64,000 nt of DNA, taken from NCBI GenBank assembly GCA_026008535.1, contig BRKX01000014.1, forward strand, positions 50,703,006 to 50,767,005, written 5' to 3'. Origin of the DNA: Perilla frutescens (Eukaryota; Streptophyta; Magnoliopsida; Lamiales; Lamiaceae). How positions within the stretch are numbered: position 1 is the stretch's first letter; each line of letters begins with the position of its first letter. The translations under genes and the position numbers were made by a program. Positions 44,508 through 58,818 of this stretch are shown here, in pieces. The notes beneath the pieces were generated by a model. The model did no database searches and was not told where the DNA came from. It worked only from the letters and a program-made list of their open reading frames with translations.

Positions 44508-44594
44508 GGCGCGGCCCGTGCCGTCGCACGGCACGGACCGTGCCCCGAAACAAAAAAAGTCCGAACCCCCTGTATGGATGGCACGGGCCGTGCC
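44508..44594. promoter_or_regulatory. Internal GC-rich palindromic module, unit 3
   Basis: Same module as in units 1 and 2. Downstream, near 44873-44896, a 12-bp tandem duplication repeats GGTACGAAATAA and so doubles the candidate splice donor of the leader intron in this copy only. Confidence 0.58.
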
Positions 44595-45365
44595 GCAGTA
44601 CACGCCCAGCCCACATCAGTTTTAATTCATGTTCGTCTCTCTCTTCCTCTCTCACTGTCACACACGAGCACATACGAAAATTTTTCCCCCAAATTAGACT
44701 ATTTTCCTCTCCCACTCCCCTAGTGCTAAATTCCTTGCCCCCCCCACATCTCCATCTTCTACTTTTGCCTTGGATTCTCTCTCCCCTCTTTTCAATTGAG
44801 GATTTTGAAAGAAAAATTGGGATTTGCCCCAAATTGTGCCCTAGGTCGGATTTTGGTAAATTTCGCCCCGAAGGTACGAAATAAGGTACGAAATTTCTTA
44901 CTCTGTCCCTCTTTCTCGTTGTTTGGTGTTGTGTGACGATGATGGGTATGCTTGGAATGGCCTAGTTTTGTGGTTTGCATTGGATTCCTCTTTGATGCAT
45001 TTTATCGAACATGTGGTATGCATGGGGTTTTGAGTGAAATTGATGATTTTCTTTTGTTCTCAGGCTTTTCATACTTTCAATTATCCTTCGTGGGCTTTGT
45101 GTTGTTGTTGTGAGGAGACTGTTGGGGGTGAATGGTTTATTTTGGGGTGCAATTTGTTTCTTTTTTTATTACTATGGGAGTGTTTGTGGGGTGAATTCGA
45201 GTTTGACTTGATTTTGAGTGCATGTTGGTGGCATTGGATAGGATAATTCTCCCTTTGCAATTGTTACAATGTGTACGTGTTATTGCGATCTATCGGGATG
45301 AGACTTTGTTTTTTGTTTCTTTTGTGAGCTTATTTTTTATCGCTTTTAGGTACCATTTTTCTCTC

Positions 45366-46290
45366 ATGGCACCAAGAGTTGCTCATGGTCGACGTGGCGG
45401 CCGGAGAGCGGCCTCCGAGAACCCTAATGACCCCCTAAATTTTGGGGTCGTTTTAAATGATTTTGAGCATCGTGACCATTGGGACTGGCTTGTGCAATTG
45501 GAGTGCCTCTCTCGCGTTACCCGGACACTACCGTGCTTCGCGCTCTCGGATTGAATGATGACTTTTGGAACCTTTGCCAGTGGGGGGGGTTAGCTATGTG
45601 TTGGAAGGCCAATGGCCTTCCTATCAACGAATGATGTTGGAATTTTTGAGCACTGTCTCGTGTCAGAAACAGCGAAGAGCCCGGTACCCGTCTAGCATTT
45701 CCTTTCAGCTGGACAATCGTCCGTTCACCATTTCTTTGGAGGACTTGAATGAAATTTTTCACAATGAGTGTGGAAGTCCTATCGAGTATGCTTGGGAAGA
45801 TGACACCTTTTGGAAGGCGATCACAAGGGTGGATGAGGCTGACCCTGGATCTCGTTTCCGACCTTGCACGGCCAAGGCCTCCATGATCCGCAACCCCGTC
45901 TTTCGCTTCCTGCAGAGAGCGTGTGCCAATGCTCTTTTTGCCCGATATGATAGCGGGACTGTCCAAAGTCGCGAGATCTTCTACCTGTGGAGTGCTCTGA
46001 AGCAGCAAAACTTCAATCTGGGGGCCCACATAGCGGCACACTTGAGCCATGCGGCCGTCAAGAAGAGCGGTGTTCTTATCTGTGGCGGCATTATCACTCC
46101 AATTGCGGAGTATTGCGGGGTTGACTTCACAGATTGGGAGGCGCTTCCTGGAAACATGGTGATGTCTGTAGAGACGTTGATTAACATGGATGTTATACGC
46201 GTAGATCGGAGCGAAAGGTGCTTCTTTACTCAAAAGTCGGGCGGCCATTTTCCCTTGCCCAATCGTCATCTGACGAAAGTTTCTGACTGA
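45366..46290 (+). pseudogene. Athila ORF-1/env-like post-pol ORF, unit 3 (frameshifted)
   Basis: Same two frameshifts as the other units; long frame 45565-46290. Substitutions relative to units 1 and 2 include Gln for Arg in ALKQQNF, Val for Ala in HAAVKKSG and Glu for Gly in DRSERCFF. Confidence 0.7.
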
Positions 46291-46311
46291 CGCCACTCTG
46301 AAAATTGGAGT

Positions 46312-46689
46312 ATGTCTTCACCGGCCCATCAGGCCGCCATGGCCGCCAATCAGCCGGTGTTGCCCTTCCGCGCACGAGTGGTCGAATTAGCGGACGAGGA
46401 GGATGATGACGAAGACAAGGAGGCCGAGCAGTCTGCTGGGGATGATGTCGGAGCGAGCACCGGGGGTGCGGACTCGCAGGTGGACACTGATGCTCCCTCT
46501 AGTTCCCGAGTTGGAGGACGTCGTCGAGCTCGTCCCCGCTCAGATGAGGAGCGCTTGGATGATGTGGAAGGCCGTCTCTCCTCGGTCGAGTCGGAGATGC
46601 AAGGACTGCGGGGCGAGTTCACCCACATGAACGCGAGGGTAGGAGCCATCGACTCCAATGTAGCTACAATGCTACAAATGATGCAGTAG
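46312..46689 (+). CDS. Acidic coiled-coil ORF, unit 3 (truncated by stop)
   Basis: As in the other units, but a CAG to TAG change at 46687-46689 ends the protein at 125 residues and removes the Pro-rich tail. Confidence 0.52.
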   Translation: MSSPAHQAAMAANQPVLPFRARVVELADEEDDDEDKEAEQSAGDDVGASTGGADSQVDTDAPSSSRVGGRRRARPRSDEERLDDVEGRLSSVESEMQGLRGEFTHMNARVGAIDSNVATMLQMMQ

Positions 46690-48109
46690 TGGGGGTTGCA
46701 GTTTTCCCCTAACCCGCCTCCGCCCTGATTCCTGTTTGAGGTTAGCGATTCAAGGTTTTCCCGTCTATTTCTTCAAACTTATGCTCGTTCGAGAATAAGT
46801 TTGGGGGGGTTGATGGACATCATGCCTTGAATCCGTGTTCTAAGAATTTCTTTTATCGCTTTGTGCATTTAGGTAGTTCACTTACATTAGTTAGGAGTTT
46901 AGTTAGTAAGCACGTTTATTGTTTTTTTTGTATGATGGAGTGGATTTTTTCATGCTTTGTATTGTGATGAATGATGATTGCCGATGATGAATGTTGAATT
47001 TGTTGATATTAATTGTCTTTGTTGAGTGTACTATGAGCATGATAGGTGCAATTGCGACGAATTGCTTGGTAGTCTTGACCTGTGACGGTCCTGTGAGCTT
47101 TTGAGCCTTATTTTCATTTTCTTATGTGTGAACGCTGGATTATTGATTGAATGTCTAGAACTTGCCTCTTGTCTGCTCAAGTTTAGCAAAATGTTGTGGG
47201 ATTTTGAGAGGATTTAAGGCCGTTTTTGATTAACCCTCTTCTTATCCTTTACATTCTTGGCCAAAACATGTTGAATATCCATTGTAAGCCCCGTTGAGCT
47301 TTTGCCATTTTCTTGTTAGCCAATATGATTTCATCTTGTTGTCAATTGTCTTTGTTCACTCAGACTAATGGTACAAAAATTTAGGAGGGATGAAGTATTT
47401 TGGTGGATTTTGGGGAGAATAAATTGATGGAGTGTGGAGTGTGAAAAGGTTATGAAGTTGGAATTTTCATGGGATTTTCATATGGCACTTAGAAAAAAGT
47501 AAAACGAGATTCAATAAAAGAAAAGTTGAAAAAAAAAAGAAAGAAAATGTAGCTAAGTGGCCATAAACATAATTTGGTGATGTTTTAAATTGCATGGTAT
47601 TGGAAAAGGAGGAAGAGAACTAGACAAAGTCTAGTTCTACTCGGTTGGTATTGAGAGTCGAATGTTAAGTGAGGAAGTAGTGAGTGCAATCTCGCTCAAT
47701 GTGTCCGATTTAGTCACTTGGCCTATATTTTCCCTACCTTGTCCAAAGTGCCTACATTACAACCCGATTATGAAGCCCCTTTTGATCTTAATTCCACATT
47801 GCATTGCATGTAAAGGCGAGATAAGATAAGGGGGCAAGCTTATGGTTAATTCTTCAATATGTCCAGTTTTGAGTACTTATATTTTACTATCCTATACACT
47901 TGAGAGTGAGTGATACACGCACCTGGTGAGGTCGTTGGTTCAAGGCTAAAGACAAGATAGTAGTCGTGTTGTGCAATAATATCTTTGCTCATTGTGTTCT
48001 TGATTTTGATAATTGATATTCGTGGTGTCTGAGGCAATGAATTGTCAAACATCCTTTCTATGCTTGAGTTTAATTCTTTCTCTTAGTTGTTCGAGGACGA
48101 CCAATGGAT
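46690..48109 (+). other. 3' non-coding region of the Athila-like element, unit 3
   Basis: No credible ORF. First polypurine-like motif at 46794-46809 and the GAACTAGAC hairpin as in the other units. Confidence 0.7.
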
Positions 48110-48122
48110 AAGTTTGGGGGAG
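48110..48122 (+). other. Polypurine tract, unit 3
   Basis: AAGTTTGGGGGAG directly before TTGATAAACTCGG. Confidence 0.85.
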
Positions 48123-48123
48123 T

Positions 48124-49517
48124 TGATAAACTCGGATTTTGCATGCGTTCGGATGTACTTTGTATGTATTTTTGGAGTTGAATGCATGTGTTTGTGATTA
48201 TTTTGAATTGTTTTATGTTATGTGGGTTCAATCACGGATTTAACAAGTTTTGACAGGAAATTGGCCTAATTTGGACGTGTTTTGGAGTGTACATGGTTGC
48301 CGGGCGGAAGGAGTGACTGAGTTGAGACCGGGAAGGCGAGAAAAGGCCCAAAAAAAAACAACATTTCAAGAGATGCACTGCGGCACGGACCGTGCCGTCG
48401 CACGGCACGGCCCGTGCCCCGAACCCCCAGAAGGCCGTACTCCCTGGATCAATTGCACAGACCGTGCCGTCGAACGGCACGGACCGTGCCCCGAGCCGGA
48501 ACCTGGCGACGCGAATTGTCCAACGGCACGGACCGTGCCGTGCGACGGCACGGCCCGTGCCACGTTATTTCGGATTTTTAGAAATTTCCTTTTTCGGATC
48601 AATTTTTCCTAAACTATTTAAGACCTCTTCTTGGGCGAATTTTGGACGATTTTTTTCACCCTATTATTGAAGAAAGAAGAGCACAGAGAAGAGGAAGAAC
48701 ACGAAGAACAAAGACAATCCATCCGGCATAAGTTGTTTATGTTATTTTTATTTTAAATCCGACTATGAGTTGTATGATTTCTACCGTATTTTATCTAGAT
48801 TTTTATTTTGCCATGGACGGCTAAACGTTTCTTAATTCTAGGGTTTGCAATTGAATGTTGAAACTATGCAATTAATTCAATCTTGTTATTTTTCCCTTTT
48901 GATTATTGTGTTCAAATATTCATGTGCTTATCTCTCATGCATAGATTAGTGGCCATAATTTATGCATGTTAGCTAATTAGTTTGAGACCTGGCGGAGAGA
49001 ATTAATTAGCGAATTGAATGAATAATTTGATGCATGTTCTGAGAAACCTGTAGGAGAATTAATTGACGATTTAAGGAGTTAATAATTTGTCTAGAGACGA
49101 AAGTAATAGGCATTTTGTTGATCTACTACTACCTTGAGACCTGGCGGAGATAGGTAGTTATATTTCTGTTTCTCCCCTTTAATCGAATTAAATTGGGAAT
49201 TATTCGGATTGAATTACTGTATAGCGGATACATTTGATGTGCATTCCCTAGGATTAATACCTTGTTAATTATCTGAATTTGTTGAGTTATTTTGTTTACA
49301 TCAGTCGAGTGTGTAATTTTGATTCTTCTGTTTATTTACCATTTAATTTGGTGTCTTAGAAACCCGAAAAATAGGTCACCTGGATAATAGTGAATTGGTA
49401 GCTTAGTAATCAGTTTGGTCAAGCATTCAGTCCCTGTGGATACGATATTCGGTTCACCAGTTATATTGCAGTGTCCTGTGTTAGTTGCAGTATAGTGCAT
49501 AATAATTTAGTGCATCA
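48124..49517 (+). repeat. 3' LTR of the Athila-like element, unit 3 (1,394 bp)
   Basis: TGATAAACTCGG to TTTAGTGCATCA, GC palindromic cluster 48381-48561, then CTATTTAAG. One palindrome is damaged here (GCACAGACCGTGCC). Confidence 0.9.
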
Positions 49518-49518
49518 A

Positions 49519-50486
49519 TGATATGAAAATCGATTGACAAAAAAATGAAAAATTGTAAATTTGACCAATCAAGTCACTATAAGAATGTAACTAAAGATAT
49601 GTCTTCGTTTACACATAGATTTTTCCGCTTGGGTGTCGTTCCTCAAGGATAAGTTTACTATTATATTTAATAATATTACAACTATTAATTTTTTTTAAAC
49701 ATTCATCTTTGAATAATTCGTCCGGATGAGGAAGATCTATAATATCCCTGAAGAAATAAAAGAGTTTTTTCTCATATAATTCTAATGCATCTTAATACAG
49801 GGATATTTTCATCTCTCTGCGTAACCGATTCTCATTTACGATCATCATCTTCGAGAGTTCTTCTTGAATGAAACTATTTCAATATAAAATTAGAATGTCT
49901 TCTCAATGTCTTTGTTAAGGATTTTCAGTCAATCCATGGTTGATCGAGTAACCCCAACAAACAAATACATTAATATTTAGAGATATTAATGTTATGTTGG
50001 TTGTCACTATAGAGTAAAAGATACCATAAAATATATACATTTTACGAAATGATAATGACACGAAGACTGATTGACAAAAAAATGAAAAACTGCAAATTTA
50101 ACCAATCAAGTCATTATATAAAGGTAACTAAATATATGTCTTCTTTTACACAGATCTATACGACTTGGGTGTCGTTCCCTGAGAATAGGTTTATTATTAT
50201 ATTTAATAATATTACAACTATTAATTTTTTTTAAATTCATCTCTGAGTAATTTGTCCGAATGGATATCTATAATGTCCCTGAAGAAATAAAAAAATCTTT
50301 TTCTTATATAATTCCCATGTATATTATTACAAATCTATTTTCATCTTTTTATGTAACCAATCTTCTCACAGTAAGATCAACGTATTTGAGAGTTCTTCTT
50401 GAACAAATCTATTTCAATATAAAAATAGAATGTCGTGTAACGTCTTTGTTGAATTTTCAATCAAATCAATGGTTGATTGAGTAACC
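49519..50486 (+). pseudogene. matK: Duplicated matK-like stretch, unit 3
   Basis: Copies a (49519-49953) and b (50049-50486), nearly identical to the other units. Confidence 0.6.
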
Positions 50487-50528
50487 GGCCACGAATGCAT
50501 TATATTAAGTTTCAATGAAACTCCATTC

Positions 50529-50904
50529 GGATTTTAAAAGGCTCAATGGCTTGATTCTACAACTAGATAAAGAGTTAAAGGAATTTATATTAAAAAGCCT
50601 GCATGAAATATGAAGTAGTGCATTACGAGTTCTAGGTTTTGCGTACAAGGACGATCTTCTAGAATATGCTATATATAATGGGATGAAGACCATCCAGCTC
50701 ATCAGCTCTTATTGAACCCTGCCAATTATTCCTCACTTGGGACCAGACTAGTTTTTGTCGGTTTAGCTTGTTTAAGAATGAGTTGGTTTTTTTCTATTTT
50801 TAATTTTACTTTCTTTAGCTCTAGCTTGACATGCGATTATGAAACTTATGATTTAACATTCTGGATTTCTTTATGATGTTTAAGGATCCTCCGCGGGAAA
50901 TTGC
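50529..50904 (+). pseudogene. ER-type Ca2+-ATPase fragment, unit 3
   Basis: Same broken exon relic as in units 1 and 2, with a silent change in the RVLGF segment. Confidence 0.88.
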
Positions 50905-51371
50905 TCTTTTTGTGTAGGGATAGTTCTTTTTGTATTGGATGTATAGTAAGCCTTATTCAGCTAGTCTTTAGAAATTCAGTGATGGGATCACTAGAATGAT
51001 ATACTTGCATTAACATGTGGTCAGTGTTTTGTGGATAGCTTTCTATGGTTACTAATATATTTTGGAATTTAGCAGTTTGTGCTTGAAAATTATTCATCAT
51101 GAAAAGTTTTCGTTTGCAAAGATTTGACTGATGGCTGCATAGTTTCAAATACGTCCGTTAAATATTGACTGGGCTTGGAAAAAATTAGGCTCCCAAAGAT
51201 AAGGTATGCACTAGTTGTTCTATCAAAATGTTAATTCTGTATTTTGTTCTTATTACGATCTTCCTTGAACTATATTCTAAATGTATCATGTTGCAAGCAG
51301 ATTAATAAGTATGTTGAGATAAATCTGCAACTTGATAAGGTGCAACTTGTTCCATGCATAACATTTCTCAG

Positions 51372-51833
51372 GTGATCCCACTCCAAATATGCTGATTTGA
51401 AATATCCTTGGCAGAAACTGAATGAGCCGGAGCTCTTTCTGAGCGTGCAATTGACCAACCTGCTTTAGATATGCCAGAGTTAATTATGCAACGTACTGGG
51501 GTAATATTACGATGTTCTTTCTTACCTAGCAGAGACACTTGAGTTCTAACTCTTGAATTGCTCGAACTAGCTAACTTCTAATTGATGGCTATTCTATGTT
51601 TTTTGTTCTAATCTTATATCAATTTGATAACAGACATATAGCTGTGTTTGAAAGGGTTTGTTGCATTTATATATGTTAGAATTTTCTTGAAGCATTTTTT
51701 GAATATTAATGGTATTTAATTTAATCTTTTAAACAGGTTTATCCATTTAAGTTTATTTGCTATAGGATATTGATGAAGTTCGTGTGGAGTGGGCGAATTG
51801 CGTGATTGAGCATATATAAGTTCATTGTGCAAG
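51372..51833 (+). pseudogene. Unidentified two-exon gene remnant, unit 3
   Basis: Same exon-like pieces and splice signals as in units 1 and 2. The family is not recognised. Confidence 0.38.
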
Positions 51834-52240
51834 GTAATTTTTTAGTTTTATAATCATTATATCATTTTTATATTTTAGCCCAGCCAAAACGACTAATTAA
51901 TCACCTACGATATGATCAATTAAGTTTTTTAGATCTCAGCGCGAGAAGACTTCCACAAATATGCGCTTTCGATCAGTAAGATCAAATTGTAATGGAATTT
52001 TGGATTGATCGATATTGTAGTAGTTTTTAACAAATAACTGGGAGCTTTGACATATTGAGTATTATATTTTGGTCATGTTGTATTTAGATGATGTTTCGTA
52101 TTTTGAATGATATTTTAATTTGTATTTTGAATGATATTTAAATTTGCATTTTTAATGATATTTCGTATCTTTGGATCATTATCAAATATATTATTTTTTA
52201 GTTTGGGATTACACAGGATAAATAAAATACATTAGAACAG

Positions 52241-52778
52241 GGCAAAAAAAAAATTATCACCATGCTTTTTTGAAAAAACGTAGTAAATTTACCACGGTTT
52301 TAATTAGAACCGTTGTAAATTGACCACAGTTTTAATAGAGAACCGTGGTAAATTGACCACTATTTTATGTAAAATCGTGGTTATTTTACCACAGTTTTCT
52401 TAAAATAGTGGTAAGTTCACCACGGTTTAAATAAAACAGTTGTTAATTTTTTACGACAATTTTTTCTTAACCGTGGTAATTTTACCACGGATTTTTGAAA
52501 AACTGTGGTTATTTTACCAAGGTTGAGATACAATCGTGGTAAAATAATCACAGTTTTACATACGACCGTGGTTAAATAACCACAGTTTTTATAAATGTTG
52601 TGATTACAACAAGAAATCACAACGGTGGCCTAGACCATCAAACCGTGGAAAAAAAATACCATGCTTAATACATGTGGTGTATGAGCGTGTGAAATTACAA
52701 CGGTGGCCTAGACCACGGTTGTAATTTTTCATACACCACGGGTAATACCCGCGGTCTATAATATTTTTTCTTGCAGAG
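52241..52778. mobile_element. Small CACTA-like element, unit 3
   Basis: Same CCACGG/CCGTGG array and TTTTTTCTTGCAGAG right terminus. Confidence 0.55.
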
Positions 52779-53066
52779 ATTACTATGCAGCATTGTTTGA
52801 ATTATCAAAAAAACTCGGAGCCTCACACTACAAGGAGTAGGAATCAATGGCGAAGCAGTTCATTGAGATTACCAGAAGGGCACAGAGCAATAGTGGCGTG
52901 GAGAAGCCAACTTGCATATCAGATGGTTGTTATGTGCGTAGGATTTTGGATGTGAATGTATTAATTAATCAACAAGAATATTAACAATGCTTTCAGTGTA
53001 TATTAAGTAGGATGGAACTCATTATGTGCAACCTGAAATTATTGCGCGCACGCGTAGTTAAGTGAT

Positions 53067-53990
53067 TGATGTCTGGTTTACCTACACACGCAAAACTACT
53101 ACTAACTGGGCCCGCAAGAGGACGGGATAATTGTAGGGCGGTGAGCTAACCCGAGTCGTGTCTCTCGAGAAAAGCTTAATCTAGGCAATTACCTTTCTAC
53201 GCTACAATTGTTAACAAGAACATGAATTTAAGCACAATCCTAAACATTCTAAACAAGGGTTGGATAGTTTGTTTAAACTATCAAATAAAGCAAGTAAAAT
53301 TAACTAGCAACACCAACAATAACAAAGAAGAATGAAAAGATTATGAGAAGAGCATTAGCGTGTAGATTCTCTCACTGGTTTCTCTCCTAGCTTGATTCAA
53401 GTTGATTATATTAATCATAGACGTACAATAGACCCCTTCAAGTGGTTTAACTTCACTTATTATCACTGTCGATCCATTAAACCCCCATCGGCTATATTAT
53501 ACAAACAAATAGGCTTCTGTACCCAGTCCACCTAAAGATTAACAATTAGACTTATGTACCCAGTCCACCTAACATTGAAGGAACCTAAGTCGGGCTATAG
53601 AATCTCCTCTCGGTCTCATCTAGAGCCTAGCAATGCTAAGTAGTGGCCAAATACTCAACATAAACAAGCACAATTCCGACAACAAGAAATCAACTATCAC
53701 AAGCATGGATCGAAACCAAATTGATTACGTATCCTCTAATGTAAGAAATTAGCCCATCATGTTCAACACAACACAAGATTCATAAAAGATCTTCATTTCA
53801 TAAATCGAAAGATAAATAAAATATAAACTTCTACAATGTTTGTTATCTCGAGAGTTTGGGATAATTCCCCATACAAATGAGCTAAGTTAAGGAAAGAAAT
53901 ACCAAAAGTGGAAGTCCTCGAGCAAGCCTAGCTTCCGTGGAAGGCTTAGAGTCGGACTCATCTTCTCTTACGTGCCTCTTCTTTGAGCCT
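53067..53990 (-). repeat. Antisense LTR-like block, unit 3
   Basis: Same block as in units 1 and 2, with a few private substitutions. Confidence 0.45.
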
Positions 53991-55572
53991 TGATGAGTGC
54001 TTGAATTGCACTCATTTGCACTCAATAACACTCGCTTTTGAGTGCATTTGCACTAGATTTATGTATTTATGTATGTTAATATTATATATCTTGTCTTTAA
54101 TCTTTAATTTTGTTATAAGTGGCCAATACAGGATATTTTTTGGTTAATATTGTATAAATTAAAGTTGAATTAGGATTTCGATCATTAAAGACCGCACAAG
54201 ACTTGAAAATATGAAGAAAACCAAGTGTTGGGCTCAGACGCGGCTTAAAGGCGCAACCAGTAAGGGTCGTGTTGCAGACCCCTCCAGACGCGGCCTCCGG
54301 GCAGGTCGCGCCCCAGGATCTATGTATCACGGCCTTCAGGCTCAGGCGGTTTGCCCGCTTTTCAGCCACTTCATAGACGTGTTTTCCTTTGTTCCACACA
54401 CGACCTCCGGGCGCGAGCGCAGGGCAGGTCGCGCCCCAGGGCCTCTGCAACACGACCTCTGGGCGTGACCAGTCTACCCGCTTTTCAACCACTTCAGAGA
54501 CGTGTTTTCCTTTGTTTGGAATGCGGTCTCCAGGCGCGACTCTGACGAGGTCATGTTCGGGACTGACAAATCCGCTTATTAACTTTTGGCATTCAATTAT
54601 TGGTCCACTTCTTTATATATCTATTGAGGATTTCAAAGATTGATCCCAACACCCCTTAGAGTCGAAAATACACAAGGAGAACACCACATTTGGTGATTTT
54701 TGAAGATCAAGAAGAAGAAGGAAGATCCATCCATCCATTTGAAGATTCAAGCTATTAGATTGAATAAGAGTGTTCTACATTGGGTTTTATCATCTCTTCT
54801 CTTCTTTTAATCTTGTATTTAGAATGAGTTTTTGTTCCTCCTTTTCTATTCTTGATTTTATTGTAAATATGGTTGACTAGAGCCTCAGGGCTCTAGGATG
54901 TGGTAAACAATGTGAATATTGATCTTGATTTGGATTCTATATATATGATTATGCTTTGTCAAGGTTTTAATCCATGCTTGAGCTTGAATGATGTTGTTTG
55001 AGTGGCCTTCTTACTAACATCACATGTATGAATCACTTGTATCTAGTGAATCCCGTGATCATAAGCATGCTTGGTTTAAATCTACATAGTTGTCTTCTTA
55101 GTCGAATGTCAATTTTGTGGAAGAAAATGTCACCCCTTAGAGCCTTTGGTAGGTGCGACCTTGGAATGCATTAGAGATAGTCATCCTTGTCGCATTCTCA
55201 ATTAAGGAGATATTCGAGAGATACTCCTTCTATATCCGTGGTCTTCCTACCAATGAACTTAGCATGATCATGTGTTTAAATCCTTGTTGTTTGATCAATA
55301 AGAGCATTGTATATCCATATCCTGGAGTCTTGCCTTTATTTATCATCTTCAAATCCCTCTCTCTCTTGTTGGTATTGTTTCTTGATTACTCTTTAGTTTG
55401 TTTATTGTTGTTGTTTGGTGTTTAATCATTTATTTATGCATTGGTTTTGTGTTAAGATAAACAACCCTCTCCTTATCATAGTCTAGATATTCCGCTTGTC
55501 TATCATCGTGGTACTTGCATTTTCTTATTCAAATTCCTTTTCCCTATGGATTGACCTCGTTTCATCCTTGCT
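53991..55572 (+). repeat. Sense LTR-like block, unit 3
   Basis: Same GC cluster, TTATATAT box and purine-rich leader. It is followed by the longest CA microsatellite of the three units (55573-55602) and then by AT-rich DNA to 56236 without a supported gene. Confidence 0.5.
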
Positions 55573-56236
55573 ACATACACACACACACACACATACACAC
55601 ACTAATTATCATATATGATTTTATTTTATTAACTTAAAAATAAAGTTAAATAATAATTTCCTTCAAATTAATTTTATTTAGCAAAGTGCTTTTTTTACGA
55701 TATATTTCTCCCCCAAATTGGCTACACAATACCAAAATTTTAATTCATAGTATTAAATGAAATTTGGGTGTTTCTAAATACACCTCTTATTTATCTTTAT
55801 ACACCACTATTAAAATTAATTCAAAACAAAATAATTAATAAATTATTTAAATACCCTTTCCTTTTTGCTTTGATTTTATTTTTATTTTTTATGTTTTATT
55901 GTGCCTTTTTCCTTTGATTTTATTTTTCTTTTTTATGTTTTTAGGCCACATCAACGCCAAGTGGAGTCGTGAGTGATGTGTAAGCGACTGAGGTCGCGAA
56001 TAATTATTTATTTTTCAGGTATTATCTAATTTTTTATTTTTTTAATGATGCAAAGGTATCTTCTTTTAATGATGTCTTCATATTTCTCCTAATTAAATTG
56101 AATACAAAATACCAATATTTCAATTTATAATATTAAGTAACATTCAATAAGTTAAATCATACAATTATTCGTTACAAAATAATAAAAAACATTGAGGATG
56201 GATTTCAATGTCGATGCTCTCTGTTTTACAAGACAA

Positions 56237-56719
56237 TTAGATAATGCAAAAACGATACATTCCTTCATAATAGAAAATATAATTTTTTTTAAATATATCC
56301 AGCCACTGGAAAAGTAACACAGGAAACCTGCTACTGCGAACCTCAGTCGAATTAGTTAAAACCTTCCAAGCCATTCTCATAACCAAACTCTTGCTCAGAT
56401 GTATTAAAGATGTTACCCCTAGACCACCCTCCTCTTTAATAGCATAAACACGTTCCCATACAACGACAGAATGAGATGAAACATATATATCCCCGGTCCA
56501 AATAAAATTTCGATATGCTTTCTCAATTGAATTTAACAGCGACACTGGCCAGTTATAAATGAGCATTAAATGCAGTGCAGATCCAGCAATAACCGAGTTA
56601 ACAAGACACACTCTCCCTGCAATCAACAAAAGACAACCCTCCCATTTTGAGAACTTTGCTAACACTGAATCCGCTGCATCTTGAAACACATCAACATAAT
56701 ATACTTCATACAGAGTCAA
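56237..56719 (-). pseudogene. LINE reverse transcriptase fragment, unit 3 left arm
   Basis: Same 160-residue fragment as in unit 1. Confidence 0.8.
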
Positions 56720-56825
56720 AATATCATAAAGTAGACAGGATTTAGTCTCACAATGATGATATCAACTCAAGATTTGTACCCTCAAATATCTCTGCACAAT
56801 ATCTCATAAGAAATTCAGGTCCCAA

Positions 56826-58158
56826 CTATGGCTTCATGACTTTCACTGGCCAATTGCTTATAAGAAGTTCCAACATTTTAATCGACAGTACTCCACAATC
56901 CCATGAGTTTGTCTGCTGCGGTGTGGTCTGATACTTCCTCACAGTCCATGGGTAGCACGGTCGATATGGAAGCCTTTTCTTAGCCCAGATACGGTAAGAA
57001 TCTATCAGTAGTGAGACATTTCGGGCAACAAAGTGGAAGTTGCGGCTGGTTTCACTCCAAGCAGAATCGCTGCTCAGCGTGTCCTATACCATAATTTCAC
57101 ACTTTATCAAATCTAGCACATACAAGAACCAATGAGTTTTTCTTGTATGTGCGACTCCGAAAACATGGTCCACATCTTCCCACGGTGTACCCCCAGCATT
57201 TGGGAGCTTGCCTGCCACATACATTGTCATCAATTTTTTCCCCGGTTCAAAGCAATCGGCGCTCACACGTGTCTAAAAATATTAGAGAGATGATAAGCAA
57301 AATACAGGCCATGTTTACAAGGTCAAAGAGAAACAAGGTTAATAAAGGTTCTGTAACATACCCAAAAAACTTGCTTCACGCAAGTCCATCTCTTACGGAA
57401 TCCAAACGGCCATCTCCGTGATTTGTACAGCAACAAATTCAACAATATGTCAAGTTGCTGTGCATTTTAAAAGAAAATAAAATTAGTAGAAAAAAAGGAA
57501 TTGTGTTGATTATAGCCAATTGAATAATTACTTGTGCTTATGTAATTACCTCATCCCCGAGCCATGCTTGCGGCTCCCAAAGGCGTGTAAATAAATTTCT
57601 CTGACACTTGTCATTCAAAGCTATCTTTATATGGCCCCTTATCGCCGAGCCATACCAATCACTGAACCTCTTGATCAAATGTGCAGGCCACGATGAGCAA
57701 GGATTGTAAGTAGAAACATATGATGCTTCAGTCCCAACCACCTCCACATCATCGTCACTGCTGTCATTTTCTTGCTTTATGTAACGAAGTGGCTGCACAT
57801 GAAGTGGTTCCACCATAGAACTATCACCCACAAAGGTATTGTCTTTCTCAACCACACCACCTACAAAGGTATTCGCTTCCTTAACCATATCAAGATCCAT
57901 ACGTATCGGTGTAAACTTTCTTTGCTTTCTTCGCCTAAACGGCACTTTGATAACAAAATGCACATGACTTGCACCATCAAGCTTATCTATCTGCATATCT
58001 ACGATAGTCTCAGCCGTATATAGATCATCAGATTTCGCTTCGAAAGCTAATGGATCACGAAGAACCGGTGCAGAGAGTAGATCATCACCAATTAATAGAT
58101 CTGGATTCCAAATAGAAGAAATCTTGTCCACAATATTGTCGAGCATCGCCTCCGCCAC
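56826..58158 (-). pseudogene. Ulp1-like gene, left arm, unit 3 (stop in catalytic region)
   Basis: Exons 58158-57550, 57457-57362 and 57272-56826, with the same junctions as in unit 1. A TAT to TAG change turns the Tyr before the catalytic Asp (VYDTL) into a stop at about 57084-57086, removing the Asp, Gln and Cys. Unit 1 therefore holds the only left arm with a fully conventional triad and WDCG motif. Confidence 0.8.
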
Positions 58159-58818
58159 TTTTAAGTCAGATTACTTAACATGTGAGCCCTTTGAATCTTC
58201 AGAAGAAGACTCAAGTTTCTTCTTCTTTTTGTTTAGATCATCCATCACCGGTGAGCTCCTGGCATCCCTTGTTGGAGAGGCCGTGGCATCCATATTCGGA
58301 GAGCTCTCTTTGTCAACTTCTGAGACCTCTCCAACATGGCATCCCTTGTTGGAAAGGCCATGGAATCCATAGGTGGAGCGCTCTCTGTGGTCAACTTTGG
58401 AGACCTCTCCAATATGTTCAAAATGTTGTTGCACATAAGCTCAACTCTCTTCAATATTTCGTCAAACTTAGAGCACTGCGAGAGTCATTTAAATCAACAC
58501 AAAAGACACGTAGACTACGGAAAATTCACATGACACGGACAATAAATGCTGAAAATATTTACTCACACAACAGTCGATGCCTTCATTAATTCTATCTTGA
58601 ATCGACTCATTCCCATCACCGACAGATGCATCTATCCGTGCTCGATAGGAATAAGCCGGTTCAAGATAGAATTAACGAAGGCAGTGACTGTTGTGTGAGT
58701 AAATATTTTCATCATTTATTGTCCGTGTCATGTGAATTTTCCATAGTCTATGTGTCTTATGTATTGATTTAAATGACGCTCGTAGTGCTCTAAGTTCGAC
58801 AAAAGATTAAAGAGAGTT